Notes: generated from the letters alone by a model not told the origin. A DNA stretch of 12,668 nucleotides from an uncultured Mesocricetibacter sp. (GCA_905373425.1 CAJPST010000047.1:1-12668), one strand, 5' to 3'; shown: positions 5,886 to 12,668, numbered from the stretch's first letter. Numbers and translations are program-made.

Positions 5886-7214
5886 CTAGCAAGTTCCCCA
5901 TAAATCATATTCGTCTGCTTGGGTGATGGTGACCTGAATAATGTCACCAATTTTGACCGCACTTTGACTGAGGTTATCCACATAAACAACCCCGTCGATT
6001 TCGGGAGCATCTGCCATCGAGCGTCCGACTATGCCCTGTTCATCAATTTCGTCTACAATAACAGCAAGAGTTTTGCCGATTTTTTGTTGTAGGCGTTGAG
6101 CAGAAATAGCTTGTTGTACCTGCATAAAACGATGGAAACGTTGCTCTTTGATATCTTCCGGTACTTGATCCGGCATATCGGTTGCCACAGCACCTTCCAC
6201 CGGGCTAAATTTGAAACATCCGACTCGATCCAGTTGCGCCTCTTGCAAGAAGTCTAACAATAGTTGGAAATCTTCTTCCGTTTCACCCGGAAAACCAACA
6301 ATAAAAGTTGAACGCAACGTCAGCTCAGGACAAATTTCGCGCCATTTTTTAATACGCTCCAGCATACGTTCCACCGATCCGGGACGCTTCATCGCTTTAA
6401 GGATTTTCGGGCTGGCATGTTGTAGCGGAATATCCAAATAAGGCAGAATTTTCCCTGCTGCCATTAACGGAATCAGATCATCTACATGCGGATATGGATA
6501 GACATAATGCAGACGAATCCAGATGCCAAGCGTACCGAGCTGCTGACAGAGAGTAAGCAAATTATTTTTAATCGGTGTGCCATTCCAAAAAACGGTTTTG
6601 TTTTGATTTTCTTTGCTTTGATCCAACGAGTAAGCGGAAGTGTCTTGCGACACAACTAAGATCTCTTTCACGCCGGCATCTTTTAAGCGTTTAGCTTCAT
6701 CCAGCACTTGTACAATCGGCCGGCTGTCCAAATCGCCGCGCATTGACGGAATGATACAGAATGTACAGCGATGATCACAGCCCTCGGAAATTTTCAAATA
6801 CGCGTAATGCTTAGGCGTTAATTTTACGCCCTGAGCCGGCACAAGGCTTACATAAGGATTATATTCCGGTTTCGGCACATATTTATGTACATGCTTCATT
6901 ACCGCTTCATAGCTGTGCGGGCCAGTAATTTCCAATACTTTAGGATGCACTTCCCGAATTTGATCTTCGCGCGCACCAAGACAACCGGTCACAATAACTT
7001 TGCCGTTTTCTTCCAAAGCTTCGCCGATAGCCTCTAGCGATTCCTGCACTGCGCTATCGATAAAACCGCAGGTATTCACAATTACTAAATCGGCATTTTC
7101 ATAACTGGGAATAATGTTATAACCGTCGGAACGCAACTCAGTTAAAATGCGTTCAGAATCTACGAGGTTTTTGGGACACCCCAAACTGATAAAACCGATA
7201 TTCGGTGTAGTCAT
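5886..7214 (-). CDS. rimO: Ribosomal protein S12 methylthiotransferase RimO
   Basis: This radical-SAM enzyme adds a methylthio group to the conserved Asp of ribosomal protein S12, using two Fe-S clusters. Numbering from the preferred start, the N-terminal MTTase domain supplies C13, C49 and C78 for the auxiliary cluster. The radical-SAM motif CDHRCTFC gives C146, C150 and C153. A TRAM domain forms the C-terminus, where acidic residues and DLWGT are typical of RimO. Length is 442 residues, normal for the family. I chose ATG at 7212-7214 because MTTPNIGFISLGCPKN is the usual RimO beginning and a GAGA lies just upstream; a TTG four codons earlier (7224-7226) is less likely. It follows slyD on the same strand, but the USS hairpin at 7295-7330 separates the two, so it probably has its own promoter. 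An uptake signal lies inside at 5956-5965. Confidence 0.96.
   Translation of the reverse strand: MTTPNIGFISLGCPKNLVDSERILTELRSDGYNIIPSYENADLVIVNTCGFIDSAVQESLEAIGEALEENGKVIVTGCLGAREDQIREVHPKVLEITGPHSYEAVMKHVHKYVPKPEYNPYVSLVPAQGVKLTPKHYAYLKISEGCDHRCTFCIIPSMRGDLDSRPIVQVLDEAKRLKDAGVKEILVVSQDTSAYSLDQSKENQNKTVFWNGTPIKNNLLTLCQQLGTLGIWIRLHYVYPYPHVDDLIPLMAAGKILPYLDIPLQHASPKILKAMKRPGSVERMLERIKKWREICPELTLRSTFIVGFPGETEEDFQLLLDFLQEAQLDRVGCFKFSPVEGAVATDMPDQVPEDIKEQRFHRFMQVQQAISAQRLQQKIGKTLAVIVDEIDEQGIVGRSMADAPEIDGVVYVDNLSQSAVKIGDIIQVTITQADEYDLWGTC
5956..5965 (-). repeat. DNA uptake signal in rimO
   Basis: ACCGCACTTT is a 10-bp USS match in reverse orientation, within the TRAM-encoding 3' end of rimO. Confidence 0.85.
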
Positions 7215-7294
7215 AATAAATCTCAATATAAATAATCACTCAAATTTTAGGGCGTGAATTGTACAAAATTTGAATAAAAAATGCGACAAAAAAA

Positions 7295-7330
7295 CACCGC
7301 ACTTTGTCGCTTAAAACGAAAAGTGCGGTG
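7295..7330 (-). terminator. USS-pair hairpin terminator of slyD
   Basis: CACCGCACTTT from 7295 and AAAGTGCGGTG ending at 7330 are inverted uptake signals forming an 11-bp stem. It extends by TCG/CGA past one bulged base, with a 7-base loop. On the minus strand the stem runs into seven T residues. It lies about 20 bases after the slyD stop and before rimO. Confidence 0.85.
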
Positions 7331-7349
7331 CATTTTACGTTGTTTCTAA

Positions 7350-7961
7350 TTAATGATGATGCCCGTGTCCACCACAGCCACAACCGCCATGACCGTGACC
7401 ATGGTCATGATGATGGTGGTCATGGTCGTGATGATGACCGCCGCATCCGCAACCGTGGCCTACTTCATCACTGTCGTGACCGCCACAGCAACCGCCTTCT
7501 TGATGTATATGACCATGTGCGATTTCTTCCAACGTAGCTTCACGGGTGGCAACTACTTCCACATTGAATAACAATTCCTGTCCCGCTAACATGTGGTTAC
7601 CATCAACAACCACATCGCTTTCACCGACTTCTGTAATCACTACCGGCAGAGGCCCCATATCAGTATCGGCAATAAAACGCATACCGACTTCCAAATCGTC
7701 CACACCAACAAATACTTCTTTCGGTACACGTTGCACCATATTCTCATTATATTCGCCGTAGCCTTCTTCCGGTTTCACACGCACTTCAAATTTGTCTCCG
7801 ACCGCTTTGCCTTCTAATGCATTTTCCAAGCCGATCACTAAATTATTATGCCCTTGTAAATATTCTAATGGTTGATTCGCCGGCGCTTCATCTACTAATA
7901 CACCATCTTCGGTGCGTACTTGATAAGCAATGCTTACCACAACATTCTTTGCAACTTTCAT
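7350..7961 (-). CDS. slyD: FKBP-type peptidyl-prolyl isomerase SlyD with metal-binding tail
   Basis: SlyD is a cytoplasmic prolyl isomerase and chaperone that also binds nickel and helps hydrogenase or urease maturation. The 203-residue protein shows the FKBP core (about 1-69 and 129-146) split by the insert-in-flap chaperone domain (about 70-128), with signature stretches GLENALEGKAVGD and GPLPVVITEV. The tail from residue 149 is extreme: 20 His and 6 Cys (C158, C159, C171, C173, C194, C196) among Gly and Asp, ending in three His. A strong GAGGA lies just upstream of the ATG at 7959-7961. The tail-coding DNA is low-complexity and throws up long open frames on the other strand, which are not genes. 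It ends at a USS hairpin terminator. Confidence 0.96.
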   Translation of the reverse strand: MKVAKNVVVSIAYQVRTEDGVLVDEAPANQPLEYLQGHNNLVIGLENALEGKAVGDKFEVRVKPEEGYGEYNENMVQRVPKEVFVGVDDLEVGMRFIADTDMGPLPVVITEVGESDVVVDGNHMLAGQELLFNVEVVATREATLEEIAHGHIHQEGGCCGGHDSDEVGHGCGCGGHHHDHDHHHHDHGHGHGGCGCGGHGHHH

Positions 7962-8034
7962 TTTTTCCTCATTTGCTGTTAAAAATTTTCGGCTATTGTA
8001 TAAGAAATAATGTTCAATAGCTAGGGCGCGAGAA

Positions 8035-8760
8035 TTAATCTTTAATTAGCGTAATCTTCGCATTAACACTTGCTTTCAGCGTGGTTTTCGTGGCCGGTAG
8101 AGGCTGTGTGTTTTTCTCATAAGAACTGAACGCCATTTTTTCGTTTGCATATGTCGCTTCGGCGAGAAAGACATCATTCCCTGCATGTTCAGGCGGATTG
8201 ACTAACACCAGCTCGACGATTTGATAACCCTTTGCATTTAACCCGGTTTTAATCACGTCCGCTTTGTGTTCAAACTGCTTCAACGCCTCTTTAATCATTT
8301 CATCTTCCACCGCCTCAATCATTTTTGGGGAAACAGAACTGCTGACGCTTTCAATAGCAAATACGCCGTTTAACTCGGCAATAACGTTGGATAAGGCAAC
8401 GGAATCTTTGCTTTGCAACACTAAGGTAGCACGGTCAATCCAACCGGTTTGTTTGCCTTGATTATCATAACGTACCTGCGTCGTGCGAAAATTGTCCTGA
8501 ATTTCGACCGCACTTTGGGCTTGTATTTGAGTAATAGCTTGCTCTAGTTTTTTATTGATACTTGTGCCCAGCTTTTTCAAGTCGGCATTTTCTTCCTGCG
8601 CGAATAACACGACACGGGTTAAATCCCGCGTCACTTCGCGTTGGATTTCAGTGTTAAAATGAATGATACTTTCAGTAGTTGGCGCGGTATTTTGTCCGGT
8701 TTCGGCAAAGGATGCGAACGGCAAAACGCAGATGACTGCGACTAGCTGTTTTAATTTCAT
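8035..8760 (-). CDS. Periplasmic SIMPL-domain (DUF541, YggE-like) protein
   Basis: This protein of 241 residues has a clear Sec signal peptide: a basic start MKLK, a hydrophobic stretch of about a dozen residues, then a likely cut after ASFA. The mature part has the SIMPL/DUF541 pattern: an N-terminal beta strand (IIHFNTEIQREV), a helix with regularly spaced Lys and Leu, and a second half with SPKMIEAVEDEMIKEALKQF followed by a KTGLNAKGYQIVELVL segment. The family is periplasmic or envelope-associated; E. coli YggE is linked to oxidative stress, but the molecular function is not known. I chose ATG at 8758-8760 because AGGAG is well placed for it and only one base from the ATG at 8764-8766. 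Its start overlaps the stop of the upstream HAD gene by one base (TAATG), indicating translational coupling. Confidence 0.85.
   Translation of the reverse strand: MKLKQLVAVICVLPFASFAETGQNTAPTTESIIHFNTEIQREVTRDLTRVVLFAQEENADLKKLGTSINKKLEQAITQIQAQSAVEIQDNFRTTQVRYDNQGKQTGWIDRATLVLQSKDSVALSNVIAELNGVFAIESVSSSVSPKMIEAVEDEMIKEALKQFEHKADVIKTGLNAKGYQIVELVLVNPPEHAGNDVFLAEATYANEKMAFSSYEKNTQPLPATKTTLKASVNAKITLIKD
8507..8516 (-). repeat. DNA uptake signal in the SIMPL-domain gene
   Basis: ACCGCACTTT, a full 10-bp USS match in reverse orientation, inside the coding region. Confidence 0.85.
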
Positions 8761-9599
8761 TAGCATTCTCCTGTTATTTCATTGTTTTCATTAATTAATT
8801 CGCTTTGTAATAAAAAACGGTAAATCCCATCGTTTTCAACATGTTCGGTAACGTGATCGGCCAATTTTTTCAATTCTTCGTGCGCATTACCCATGGCCAC
8901 CCCAACTCCAACTGTACTTAGCATTTCCACATCATTCAGACCGTCGCCGAATGCCATCACATTTTCAATATTAAATCCTAAGTGACGAATTGCGGCCAAA
9001 ATGCCGCGAGCTTTGGAACCTTCCGCTTCAAACAAATCCACCGAATGCGGATGCCAACGCACGGTTTTTAACCCATCTAAAATCCCTGAATTGGCAATTA
9101 GTTCATCTTTGCTTGCATCGTAAAACGGCAGAATTTGAAACACATCATGAGTTTTAAAAAAGTCTTTATCCACATGATAATCCGTACGCAGCGGATCCAT
9201 TGCCGAACGCACAATAGGAGTAATTTGGGAAACCGCAATGGCATGATTAGAAACAAAGGCATACTCAATGTGATGTTGCTCAAGAAAATCAATTACTTGT
9301 TGAATTTTCTCAGCGGCAATCGGATGCTTGGCCAAGGCTTCGCCACGATAACTCACATATTGCCCGTTCATCGTCACCAATAAGTCAATGCCTGTCTCGG
9401 CAACTAATTCTTTGATTTGCGGAGGAAAACTGCATGGCGCTCGCCCTGTGGCAATAGCCGGGATAATACCGTTGGCTTTTAACTGACAAATGGCAGGTTT
9501 CACCGTAGCGGGTAAATAATCCCTATCTTTAACAATTAGGGTTTCGTCGATATCGAAAAACACGACTTTTATGCGATCGCGATAGTTTAGCTGGCTCAT
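8760..9599 (-). CDS. Cof-type HAD-superfamily phosphatase
   Basis: This 279-residue cytoplasmic hydrolase belongs to the Cof (class IIB) branch of the HAD superfamily, Mg-dependent phosphatases acting on sugar phosphates, nucleotides or cofactors such as FMN or PLP. All four motifs are present: DIDET with nucleophile D16 and general acid D18, ATGR with T51, the Lys in GSKARG (K196), and GDGLND with D219 and D223. A cap domain lies between motifs II and III, and GSKARG followed by GDGLND is typical of Cof proteins. The substrate cannot be read from sequence. AAGGA sits upstream of the ATG at 9597-9599. It is co-transcribed with the SIMPL gene (one-base overlap) and is divergent from comF, sharing the 139-bp control region. 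Confidence 0.9.
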   Translation of the reverse strand: MSQLNYRDRIKVVFFDIDETLIVKDRDYLPATVKPAICQLKANGIIPAIATGRAPCSFPPQIKELVAETGIDLLVTMNGQYVSYRGEALAKHPIAAEKIQQVIDFLEQHHIEYAFVSNHAIAVSQITPIVRSAMDPLRTDYHVDKDFFKTHDVFQILPFYDASKDELIANSGILDGLKTVRWHPHSVDLFEAEGSKARGILAAIRHLGFNIENVMAFGDGLNDVEMLSTVGVGVAMGNAHEELKKLADHVTEHVENDGIYRFLLQSELINENNEITGEC

Positions 9600-9638
9600 T
9601 ACTTTTCCTTGTTATTTTTATAAACTGAAGTTTATCAT

Positions 9639-9660
9639 TTTTGCGATCGGGATCGTAAAA
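9639..9660 (+). promoter_or_regulatory. CRP-S (Sxy-dependent competence) site upstream of comF
   Basis: The core TGCGA (9642-9646) - N6 - TCGTA (9653-9657) is flanked by TTT and AAA. It matches the CRP-S consensus TTTTGCGATCnnnATCGCAAAA, which differs from ordinary CRP sites by C in place of T in the half-site and needs Sxy/TfoX with cAMP-CRP. In H. influenzae such sites precede competence genes including comF. The centre at 9649.5 is about 41 bp before a start predicted from the -10-like TAAACT (9678-9683), fitting class II activation. It also lies within 50 bp of the cof start on the other strand. Confidence 0.88.
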
Positions 9661-9697
9661 ATTAAATCGTAAATAAGTAAACTTTTTGATTTGTATT

Positions 9698-9707
9698 AAA
9701 GTGCGGT
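9698..9707 (+). repeat. DNA uptake signal upstream of comF
   Basis: AAAGTGCGGT is a full USS in the comF leader, between the CRP-S site and the start codon. It is single rather than paired. Confidence 0.85.
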
Positions 9708-9738
9708 CAATAATACTGACGCTTTTTAAGGAAAATAA

Positions 9739-10425
9739 ATGAACCCATTCGGATTTTGCTGTGTGCAATGCCGCCATAAACTGGCTATGGCAAACCATGG
9801 TTTATGTAGCCGCTGTAATAAGCAAATTCGTCGCTTTCCTTATTGCGGTCGTTGCGGTGTGGAATTAAGTCACGACTCCCTGCAATGCGGGCGTTGTCTG
9901 CGCGAAGAACCGAGTTGGGATCGAATGGTGATTATCGGACGTTACAGTGAGCCGTTATCAACTTTGATTCACCGCTTTAAGTTTCAAAACGGCTTTTTTT
10001 TAGACCGCACTTTGGCACGATTGATGTTACTTGCCGTGCATCAGGCAAGACGTACTCACGGGTTGACGTTGCCCGAGGTGATTCTGCCCGTGCCGCTACA
10101 TCATTTCCGTCAATGGCAGCGCGGTTATAATCAGGCGGATTTATTAGCTCAACAGCTCTCCCGTCGATTGATGATCCCCGTTCGTAATGATTTGCTCAAG
10201 CGTGTTAAACGTACACCGACACAGCGCGGTTTGACCGCTACCGCTCGTCGCCGTAATTTAAAAAATGCTTTTCAAATTAATCAAAAAATTGAGCTATGCG
10301 GTTATCGTTCCGTAGCGTTAATAGACGATGTCATCACGACAGGCTCAACGTTAAACGAAATTTCTAAGCAACTACGCCAAGCAGGGATCACTCACATTCA
10401 GGTGTGGGGCTTAGCGCGCGTATAA
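9739..10425 (+). CDS. comF: Competence protein ComF (zinc finger plus phosphoribosyltransferase-like)
   Basis: ComF (com101A in H. influenzae) is needed for natural transformation and is thought to help move single-stranded DNA across the inner membrane on the cytoplasmic side. The 228-residue protein has four Cys pairs at its N-terminus (C8/C11, C23/C26, C36/C39, C50/C53), a zinc-binding set. A PRTase-like domain follows, containing VILPVPLH (114-121), RGYNQA (128-133) and the PRPP-loop motif VALIDDVITTGST (192-204). The start ATG at 9739 has AAGGA at 9728-9732. Upstream is a textbook CRP-S site, so expression should be competence-induced. nfuA follows on the same strand, the same neighbour as in H. 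influenzae. A USS lies inside at 10004-10013. Confidence 0.95.
   Translation: MNPFGFCCVQCRHKLAMANHGLCSRCNKQIRRFPYCGRCGVELSHDSLQCGRCLREEPSWDRMVIIGRYSEPLSTLIHRFKFQNGFFLDRTLARLMLLAVHQARRTHGLTLPEVILPVPLHHFRQWQRGYNQADLLAQQLSRRLMIPVRNDLLKRVKRTPTQRGLTATARRRNLKNAFQINQKIELCGYRSVALIDDVITTGSTLNEISKQLRQAGITHIQVWGLARV
10004..10013 (-). repeat. DNA uptake signal in comF
   Basis: ACCGCACTTT, a full USS match in reverse orientation within the comF coding region. Confidence 0.85.
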
Positions 10426-10454
10426 AGATTTCTCAAAGCAATTGCAGTAAAAGG

Positions 10455-10483
10455 TGGAAAAAAATCCCATCTAGGCGTATCAT
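10455..10483 (+). promoter_or_regulatory. Candidate nfuA promoter
   Basis: TGGAAA (10455-10460) and TATCAT (10478-10483, 5 of 6 to consensus) are 17 bases apart, the ideal sigma-70 spacing, and predict a start near 10490. This lies in the comF-nfuA gap, so nfuA can be expressed without competence induction. Confidence 0.4.
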
Positions 10484-10506
10484 TCCCGACAATCTAACTC
10501 AAGTAT
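10482..10506 (+). promoter_or_regulatory. Putative IscR type 1 operator of nfuA
   Basis: The 25-bp stretch matches 20 of 25 positions of the published IscR type 1 consensus (ATASYYGACTRWWWYAGTCR then RSTAT). Its half-sites are CCCGAC at 10485-10490 and TCAAGTAT at 10499-10506. It overlaps the predicted -10 end and start site of nfuA, the right place for repression by [2Fe-2S]-IscR when iron-sulfur supply is adequate. E. coli nfuA is known to be IscR-regulated, which supports the reading. Confidence 0.6.
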
Positions 10507-10525
10507 GTATTGTAGGAATTTTTTT

Positions 10526-11110
10526 ATGCAACAAATTACCATTTCGGATGCCGCGCAAGTTCATTTTCGTAAACTGCTCGATCAGCAGGAAGAAGGTACT
10601 AATATCCGTATTTTTGTAGTCAATCCGGGCACGCCGGGAGCAGAATGCGGCGTGTCTTATTGCCCGCCTAACGCCGTTGAAGCAACAGATACGGAGCTAC
10701 GCTATTCTACTTTTTCCGCATTTGTGGATGAAGTCAGCCTACCTTTTTTAGAAGATGCGGAAATTGATTATGTTACCGAAGAGCTCGGCGCACAATTGAC
10801 ACTGAAAGCGCCGAACGCCAAAATGCGCAAAGTGTCGGACGATGCACCGTTAATCGAACGGGTGGAATATATCATTCAAACCCAAATTAATCCACAATTG
10901 GCAAGCCACGGCGGTAAAATTACTTTAATGGAAATTACCGATGACGGCTATGCTATTTTACAATTCGGCGGTGGCTGTAACGGTTGTTCAATGGTGGATG
11001 TTACCTTAAAAGACGGGATTGAGCGCCAACTTATCGAACTATTCCCAAATGAACTAAAAGGTGCCAAAGATATCACCGAACATCAACGTGGCGAGCATTC
11101 TTACTATTAA
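10526..11110 (+). CDS. nfuA: Fe-S biogenesis protein NfuA
   Basis: NfuA is a cytoplasmic carrier that passes 4Fe-4S clusters to client enzymes, especially under oxidative stress or iron limitation. The 194-residue protein has an N-terminal degenerate A-type-carrier domain (1 to about 100, including NPGTPGAECGVSYCPP) and a C-terminal Nfu domain with the cluster ligands C151 and C154 in GGGCNGCSMVD. The ending EHQRGEHSYY is the same as in E. coli. I placed the start at ATG 10526 (MQQITISDAA) because TAGGAA lies about 7 bases upstream and homologues begin here; an ATG seven codons earlier (10505) would put the coding region across the operator. NfuA clients include radical-SAM enzymes such as RimO, also in this window, though that link is functional rather than operonic. 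Confidence 0.96.
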   Translation: MQQITISDAAQVHFRKLLDQQEEGTNIRIFVVNPGTPGAECGVSYCPPNAVEATDTELRYSTFSAFVDEVSLPFLEDAEIDYVTEELGAQLTLKAPNAKMRKVSDDAPLIERVEYIIQTQINPQLASHGGKITLMEITDDGYAILQFGGGCNGCSMVDVTLKDGIERQLIELFPNELKGAKDITEHQRGEHSYY

Positions 11111-11125
11111 TTCGGTTTATTTTTG

Positions 11126-11161
11126 AAATAGCGCGGCATTCTTATGTGGCGCTATTTTTTT
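11126..11161 (+). terminator. Rho-independent terminator of nfuA
   Basis: AAATAGCGC at 11126-11134 pairs with GCGCTATTT at 11149-11157, with CAT/ATG continuing inward past two mismatched positions and a 4-base loop. A T run follows to 11161. It lies 16 bases after the nfuA stop and faces the convergent MFS gene. Confidence 0.88.
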
Positions 11162-11172
11162 CCGTTAAAACT

Positions 11173-11211
11173 TTTCCATTTTGTTCAAAAATTTTAATCT
11201 ATAAATGGAAA
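11173..11211 (-). terminator. Weak candidate terminator of the MFS gene
   Basis: TTTCCATTT (11173-11181) and AAATGGAAA (11203-11211) pair over 9 bp around a 21-base AT-rich loop, followed on the minus strand by only a short T run. It is in the right place, about 40 bases past the MFS stop, but is AT-rich with a large loop. Confidence 0.3.
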
Positions 11212-11247
11212 TTGATAAATTATCATTCTGTTATAAAAGAGAGCAGG

Positions 11248-12477
11248 TTACACAAAATGCTTATGCTTGAAAAACCACCATACCCCAACCATAATGAATG
11301 TTGCTAGGCTATAAACCGCTAGGTAGCCTAAAGCGTAGGCAAGACGAAGAGATGCAAAACCGGCCAGATAAGCGCCTAAGAGAGCGACGGAGAATTGCAA
11401 CGAGCTGTCGAGCGTGGCGTAGGCATGAGTGGATTTGTCCATGATGATAGCGAGCAAGCACGGCACAAGCAACGCATAAGTGATGCTTAATAATAAGATC
11501 GGTGCAGCGATAAGATAGGGAAAATTAGAGCCGATATATTCAAATAAAATAAATGAGCAGAACACAAAAATTTGGCTAAACAACACCCATTGAGTGACAG
11601 AAACCCGAGAGTATTTTTTGAGTAATATACCGCTTAGGGGGGCAAATGCGATGGCGCAAAGCGGTTCAAATACGGAAAGCAATAAACCAATGTGTTGGCT
11701 ACTCCAACCTAAGGCATTTAGGCGTGGGATGAAACTGCTGACCACCATACCACTGGGAATAAACACCAGCAACAATAATATCGGCCAGCTGAGCGGAATG
11801 TGAGGTTGTCGCCAAAAGTGAAAAAAACGCGTGAATAAAAAACGCAATTGGTTATTTTGCGGTTCAGTGGTGGTTATAGGTTCAGGGTATAAGCTGATTT
11901 GCAGGATAAGTAGTAGTGCAAAAATACCCATTAAATCCACCGCACTTTGCCAGCCGTAATGATGATAAATTAACAATACCAATCCGCCACCAAGCATTTT
12001 GCCAATACGTCCGGCAATAACCTGAATCACACCGCCAAAGCCACGTTGCTCAAAAGGCAGGATGGCACAGGTTAATCCTAGCGTTGCACAACCGAAAAAT
12101 AGACTGCTTAGGTTCAATAGCACACACGCCACCATAAGCTGTGTAAAATCCCGTTGCGGTTGGATGAAATGCAACATAAATAGGGCAATAAAAATGATTA
12201 GCGAAGAAAGGCATAGCCAGCCGCGAAATTGCCCGATACGCTTGAGACGATAGCGTTCAATTAACGGCGAAACGATGAATTTCGCCATTTCCATCCCACC
12301 AAGCAAATAGAACCAACTAAGCTGTTTAAGATCGAATCCCAGTTCTTTTAGCATGGTGATGAGACCAATCATATAAAACGCCACTACGCAGAATTTAAAG
12401 CCGGCAGTCGTGGCAAGGATTGCCCAATCCTGTTTAGTGAGTGATGTTGCCTTGTTGGCATTGCCAAAACGCTGCAT
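11248..12477 (-). CDS. MFS transporter, probably siderophore-related (YbtX/RhtX-like)
   Basis: This 409-residue inner-membrane protein has about 12 hydrophobic segments, starting near residue 18 (DWAILATTAGFKFCVVAFYM) and split by a hydrophilic central loop around 200-225. The loop between the second and third segments (SPLIERYRLKRIGQFRGWL) has the basic pattern of major facilitator proteins. The gene directly follows an ABC exporter-type ATPase, overlapping it by 44 bp. This layout resembles ybtQ-ybtX of the yersiniabactin cluster, whose MFS members (YbtX, RhtX/FptX) are tied to siderophore handling. AAGGA upstream of the ATG at 12475-12477 supports the start and makes the overlap real. Family is sure; substrate is a guess based on neighbours and length. 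A USS lies inside at 11939-11948. Confidence 0.8.
   Translation of the reverse strand: MQRFGNANKATSLTKQDWAILATTAGFKFCVVAFYMIGLITMLKELGFDLKQLSWFYLLGGMEMAKFIVSPLIERYRLKRIGQFRGWLCLSSLIIFIALFMLHFIQPQRDFTQLMVACVLLNLSSLFFGCATLGLTCAILPFEQRGFGGVIQVIAGRIGKMLGGGLVLLIYHHYGWQSAVDLMGIFALLLILQISLYPEPITTTEPQNNQLRFLFTRFFHFWRQPHIPLSWPILLLLVFIPSGMVVSSFIPRLNALGWSSQHIGLLLSVFEPLCAIAFAPLSGILLKKYSRVSVTQWVLFSQIFVFCSFILFEYIGSNFPYLIAAPILLLSITYALLVPCLLAIIMDKSTHAYATLDSSLQFSVALLGAYLAGFASLRLAYALGYLAVYSLATFIMVGVWWFFKHKHFV
11939..11948 (-). repeat. DNA uptake signal in the MFS gene
   Basis: ACCGCACTTT, a full USS match in reverse orientation inside the coding region, so the transporter gene is carried in the USS-bearing background. 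Confidence 0.85.
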
Positions 12478-12668
12478 AACGTCCTTTTTGTTCTAAGAGT
12501 GTTTGATGCGTGCCTTGTTCGGCAATGCTGCCGTTTTCCAACACATAAATGCAATGCGCTCCCACAATGGTGGAAAGTCGGTGAGCAATAATCAACACGG
12601 TTTTGTCTTTAACCAGCTGATCCAGCGCTTTTTGCACTGCCAGCTCATTGCGGGTATCCAACGATGCT
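12434..12668 (-). CDS. ABC transporter, C-terminal end of the ATPase domain (partial)
   Basis: Only the last 77 or so codons are in the window; the gene continues past the right edge, so any start seen inside is false. The fragment begins in the D-loop (ASLDTRNE, following an unseen Walker B) and contains the switch histidine in LIIAHRLSTI. The VLENGSIAEQGTHQTLLEQKGRYAAFW ending, typical of exporter-type ABC proteins with fused membrane and ATPase parts, closes the domain. YbtP/YbtQ and IrtA/B are siderophore importers of this exporter fold, and the following MFS gene fits that pattern. The 44-bp overlap with the MFS gene implies one transcript. The substrate cannot be told from this piece. 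Confidence 0.85.
   Translation of the reverse strand, partial: ASLDTRNELAVQKALDQLVKDKTVLIIAHRLSTIVGAHCIYVLENGSIAEQGTHQTLLEQKGRYAAFWQCQQGNITH

Noticed and set aside
7304..7537. Plus-strand ORF with a His/Arg/Asp-rich product opposite slyD
   Set aside because: It is the antisense of the repetitive SlyD tail; low-complexity GGTCAT-type repeats give long open frames on both strands. No ribosome binding site or promoter supports it.
9529..9798. Minus-strand ORF of 89 codons across the cof/comF gap
   Set aside because: It overlaps the starts of two well-supported genes and the CRP-S site, and its product has no recognisable features.
10404..10619. Plus-strand ORF spanning the comF end and nfuA start
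   Set aside because: It is out of frame with both genes, covers the IscR-like operator and has no plausible product.
11213..11225. Perfect palindrome TGATAAATTATCA resembling a Fur box
   Set aside because: It is two bases shorter than the 7-1-7 Fur palindrome and lies between two gene ends rather than at a promoter, so an AT-rich chance palindrome is more likely.

Overview
The window looks like chromosomal DNA from a naturally competent Pasteurellaceae bacterium of the Haemophilus influenzae-type uptake-signal clade. The 9-10 bp uptake signal sequence (USS) AAGTGCGGT / ACCGCACTT occurs about a dozen times, both inside genes and as inverted pairs that form terminator hairpins. A Sxy-dependent CRP-S type site in front of comF, the comF-nfuA adjacency, and the gene set (pckA, rimO, slyD, nfuA) fit the same family. 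Aggregatibacter is a reasonable guess, but the genus cannot be fixed from this sequence alone.

Layout from left to right. (1) 1-860: an AT-rich block with an unassigned edge ORF (minus strand) and a HEAT-repeat protein of the AlkC/AlkD DNA alkylation-repair family that starts at TTG and has its own terminator. It looks like accessory DNA. (2) 900-2576: pckA on the minus strand, ended by a USS-pair hairpin and preceded by two CRP-like sites. (3) 2577-3118: the only long gene-free stretch. It holds the pckA promoter, a USS-pair hairpin, a degenerate glycine-riboswitch-like sequence, and two NrdR boxes 31 bp apart. (4) 3119-5750: nrdB-nrdA, overlapping by 14 bp. This is a compact class I ribonucleotide reductase without an ATP-cone, whose residues match the superoxide-activated dimanganese class Id described from Flavobacterium and Actinobacillus. 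(5) 5836-9599: a minus-strand run of rimO, slyD (very His/Cys-rich tail), a periplasmic SIMPL-domain protein and a Cof-type HAD phosphatase. (6) 9600-11161: a divergent promoter region with the CRP-S site, then comF and nfuA on the plus strand. nfuA has its own IscR-like operator. (7) 11248-12668: a minus-strand MFS transporter preceded by the C-terminal end of an ABC transporter. The pair resembles the YbtPQ-YbtX siderophore-transport arrangement and runs off the right edge.

Most genes are ordinary core functions: gluconeogenesis, dNTP supply, S12 modification, protein folding, Fe-S assembly and DNA uptake. The most interesting parts are the RNR operon with its composite upstream region, the regulatory sites that match known regulons (NrdR, CRP-S, IscR, CRP), and the AT-rich alkylation-repair gene at the left edge. 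I see no CRISPR array, tRNA, rRNA, insertion sequence or prophage gene. I cannot claim an undescribed system. The best lead is the orphan riboswitch-like element and USS hairpin sitting in front of nrdBA.
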